NCBI GenBank assembly: GCA_903824785.1
Contig: CAIJYD010000040.1
Span: 124,001 to 188,000, forward strand
Length of the DNA stretch: 64,000 nt
Reading direction: 5' to 3'
Source of the DNA: an uncultured Bacteroidota bacterium
GTDB taxonomy: Bacteria > Bacteroidota > Bacteroidia > Bacteroidales > VadinHA17
Numbering within the stretch: position 1 is the stretch's first letter; the number at the start of each line of letters is the position of its first letter. This document shows, piece by piece, positions 62,256 to 64,000 of the stretch. A program made the translations under genes and the position numbers. The notes beneath the pieces were generated by a model. The model did not search any database and was not told the origin of the DNA. It saw only the letters and a list, made by a program, of their open reading frames with translations.

Positions 62256-64000
62256 TCAGAATATTTCCTTTGCCAGTTCTTTTACCACATTATTAATGAT
62301 CTTCTCCAGGTTGAAGATTTTTGCTTCCAGTTCAGGAGTAGCTAATCTTTGGTCCGCCAGCGATTCAATTGAACGGATCTCTTTCTCCAGCTGAACAATA
62401 CCGAAATTGGCCAGATTAGGCTTTATGCGATGGGCCACGCTCCTGATTGTTACCAGATCGCGGGCTTCCCATGCAGCCTTTATCTCTTCAACCGCAGCAG
62501 GTGTTTGTTCAATAAAAATCTGGACAATTTTATTGATAAAATCTTTGTTGCCCCTGCTCATCTGGATGATTGAGCTTAAATCGTATAATTTAAGATTCTT
62601 ATCAGGTATTTCTTCTGAGTCAGAGGAAGAAGAACTATTGTCTGTTTTTGAAATGTTTTTTTGTATTGTTCTGAAAAATGCATTTTCATCAAAAGGTTTG
62701 ATTATATAATCGTTCATCCCGGAATTGAGACAGCGTTCTATTTCAGCTTTGAAAGCGTGTGCGGTAAGGGCGACGATCGGAGTAGTTATCTTCATTTTCT
62801 GCCGGATCGCTATTGTAGCTTCAATCCCTCCCATCACAGGCATCTGAAGATCCATTAAAATCAGGTCAAAAGATTTTTCCTTTAATATTTCAATTGCCTC
62901 AAGGCCATTGGTTGCCTCGGTCACATTAATATCGTAGTAATGGAGTGAGTTATTAGCCACCATACGGTTTAATACATTGTCTTCAACAAGCAGTATTTTC
63001 TTATGTTTCAGGTCGAAAAAACTTTCAGGTTCGTTTGAGAATTTTATCTCTTTTTCATTCGTTACTTCGAGTTCAAGATTGATTTCAGTAATAGTGCCAA
63101 CCCCTTTTTTACTTTTAAGAGCTATTGTACCGTTCATAAGCTGAACCAGCTGGTGTGTTATCGCCATCCCCAATCCTGTTCCTTCAGATTTTCGGCCCCC
63201 TGCTAAATCATCCTGAGAAAACTTATCGAAAATATTATTAAGGAATGATTCGTCCATCCCAATGCCTGTATCTGAAATTTTCAAATGTATATTGTGGAGG
63301 TTATTTCCTTTATCGGTTACCGAACATTCCAGGGAGATACTGCCTGTTTCGGTAAATTTAATCGAGTTGTTAATTATATTTATAAGGATTTGCCCGATGC
63401 GATTTGAATCTCCGATATAAACCGGTGCTAACATCGGGGAGGTCATAATCTTAATCTCAAGCATTTTCTCATGTGCTGAGGGTGTCAGAATTGAGATAGT
63501 ATCATTAATAACCCCAAGCAGGCTGAAGGGCCTGAGATCAAGGTTAATCTGACCGGATTCAATCTTTGCAATATCAAGGATGTCGTTTACAATCGAAAGC
63601 AGATGCTGGCTGGCAAAAGCTGCATTTTTTGCATAGAGGGTCTGATTTGTTGTGAGTTGTTCCCGCGAAATCTCTCTGACCATACCGATTATTGCATTCA
63701 GAGGAGTACGTATTTCATGGCTCATGTGGGCCAGAAAAGATTCTTTGGCATGAGAAGATTCTTCGGCTCTTTTGCGTGCAATTTCCAACTCTTCCTCAAT
63801 ATTTTTCTGATCGGTAATATCAACGGAGATGCCAATGGTTCCAATCTGAATACCTTTGTCGTTAAAATTTGGTCCGCCGCTGGTAAGCCACCACCGATGC
63901 TCTCCGTTTTTAATCTTTACTTTTGTCTGGTAGTTATCGGAAATGCCTTTTAGTCGTAAAACACCCTTTTCCTTTACTTTCTGTTTAAATTCGTCAGGGA
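62256..64000 (-). CDS. Hybrid sensor histidine kinase (PAS-HisKA-HATPase-REC-HPt), 5' end outside the window
   Basis: The frame runs open past base 64000, so the N-terminus is missing; about 580 residues are visible. In order: a PAS/PAC segment (HRWWLTSGGPN, then QIGTIGISVDITDQK), HisKA with FLAHMSHEIRTPLNAIIG, HATPase with NIINNSIKF, ISDTGIGMD and GTGLGMAIT, a receiver domain (ILLVEDN, LILMDLQMPVMGG, VALTAHAF, IIKPF) and a C-terminal HPt domain with the histidine of AHRIKPNLANFG. A TTG at 63788 starts an in-frame stretch, but it lies inside the gene, after the PAS segment. With REC and HPt it can pass phosphate on to another protein, most simply the adjacent single-domain regulator. Confidence 0.9.
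   Translation of the reverse strand, partial: PDEFKQKVKEKGVLRLKGISDNYQTKVKIKNGEHRWWLTSGGPNFNDKGIQIGTIGISVDITDQKNIEEELEIARKRAEESSHAKESFLAHMSHEIRTPLNAIIGMVREISREQLTTNQTLYAKNAAFASQHLLSIVNDILDIAKIESGQINLDLRPFSLLGVINDTISILTPSAHEKMLEIKIMTSPMLAPVYIGDSNRIGQILINIINNSIKFTETGSISLECSVTDKGNNLHNIHLKISDTGIGMDESFLNNIFDKFSQDDLAGGRKSEGTGLGMAITHQLVQLMNGTIALKSKKGVGTITEINLELEVTNEKEIKFSNEPESFFDLKHKKILLVEDNVLNRMVANNSLHYYDINVTEATNGLEAIEILKEKSFDLILMDLQMPVMGGIEATIAIRQKMKITTPIVALTAHAFKAEIERCLNSGMNDYIIKPFDENAFFRTIQKNISKTDNSSSSSDSEEIPDKNLKLYDLSSIIQMSRGNKDFINKIVQIFIEQTPAAVEEIKAAWEARDLVTIRSVAHRIKPNLANFGIVQLEKEIRSIESLADQRLATPELEAKIFNLEKIINNVVKELAKEIF

Noticed and set aside
63603-63953. Plus-strand frame at the right edge
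   Set aside because: It is antisense to the open PAS-HisKA reading frame of the hybrid kinase, which continues to the window edge.
1-64000. CRISPR arrays, tRNA/rRNA genes, insertion sequences, prophage
   Set aside because: No regularly spaced repeats, cloverleaf-like or rRNA-like segments, transposase motifs or phage structural genes were seen on either strand.

Overview
The window looks like a chromosome segment from a Bacteroidota (Bacteroidales/Marinilabiliales-like) bacterium. The supporting signs are two TonB-dependent receptors with N-terminal carboxypeptidase-regulatory-like domains, a type IX secretion (T9SS) sorting domain, a GFPVFP-type glutamyl-tRNA synthetase, Bacteroidota-style promoter boxes (TTTG/TAnnTTTG), many starts without Shine-Dalgarno sequences, and moderately AT-rich DNA. 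I see no tRNA, rRNA, CRISPR array, insertion sequence or phage gene.

Layout. (1) 1-13.3 kb is mostly housekeeping: Kdo transferase waaA, an Oar-like TonB receptor, the B12-dependent ribonucleotide reductase nrdJ, the threonine-to-glycine pair tdh-kbl (minus strand), gltX with a TatD-like hydrolase, and an acetate-type transporter (minus). (2) 13.7-18.2 kb holds an OmpA-like protein with a small coiled-coil membrane protein, then a Ser-type sulfatase, a creatininase-like amidohydrolase and an exported sugar isomerase-like TIM barrel; carB follows on the minus strand. (3) 21.7-36.1 kb is a glycan-degradation region of exported proteins without SusC/SusD: an unknown secreted protein, a DUF5009/heparan-acetyltransferase-like membrane protein, a GH18 enzyme, a minus operon (beta-helix protein, secreted AGE-family epimerase, GH2 enzyme), a CBM9-like lipoprotein, a propeller protein with a CxxCH haem motif, a PQQ-type propeller and a GH5-like lipoprotein. 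The mix (sulfatase, GH18, GH2 of glucosaminidase/mannosidase type, AGE, acetyltransferase-like) suggests attack on a sulfated, amino-sugar-rich glycan; that is inference. (4) 36.2-41.7 kb carries a PAS histidine kinase behind a run of ten G, a second TonB receptor and an exported 1-Cys peroxiredoxin.

(5) 41.9-64 kb is one long minus-strand exopolysaccharide locus. In transcription order it has a hybrid histidine kinase (5' end beyond the window), a response regulator, an initiating sugar transferase with a pseudo-receiver domain and a Cys4 insertion, a half-length TolC-like outer-membrane protein, a Wzz/GumC-type co-polymerase with a degenerate tyrosine-kinase-like domain, a Wzx flippase, a GT8, a GT2, a Wzy-like polymerase/ligase, a GT4-like, a phosphoribosyltransferase-HAD fusion, a GT2, an acyltransferase, two GT4, a GT2, a methyltransferase and a T9SS-exported beta-helix protein. 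Gaps are mostly under 100 bp and several genes abut or overlap, so it is probably one or a few transcripts for a Wzx/Wzy-type polymer. This locus has the most unusual protein architectures in the window and is the best candidate for an undescribed variant system.
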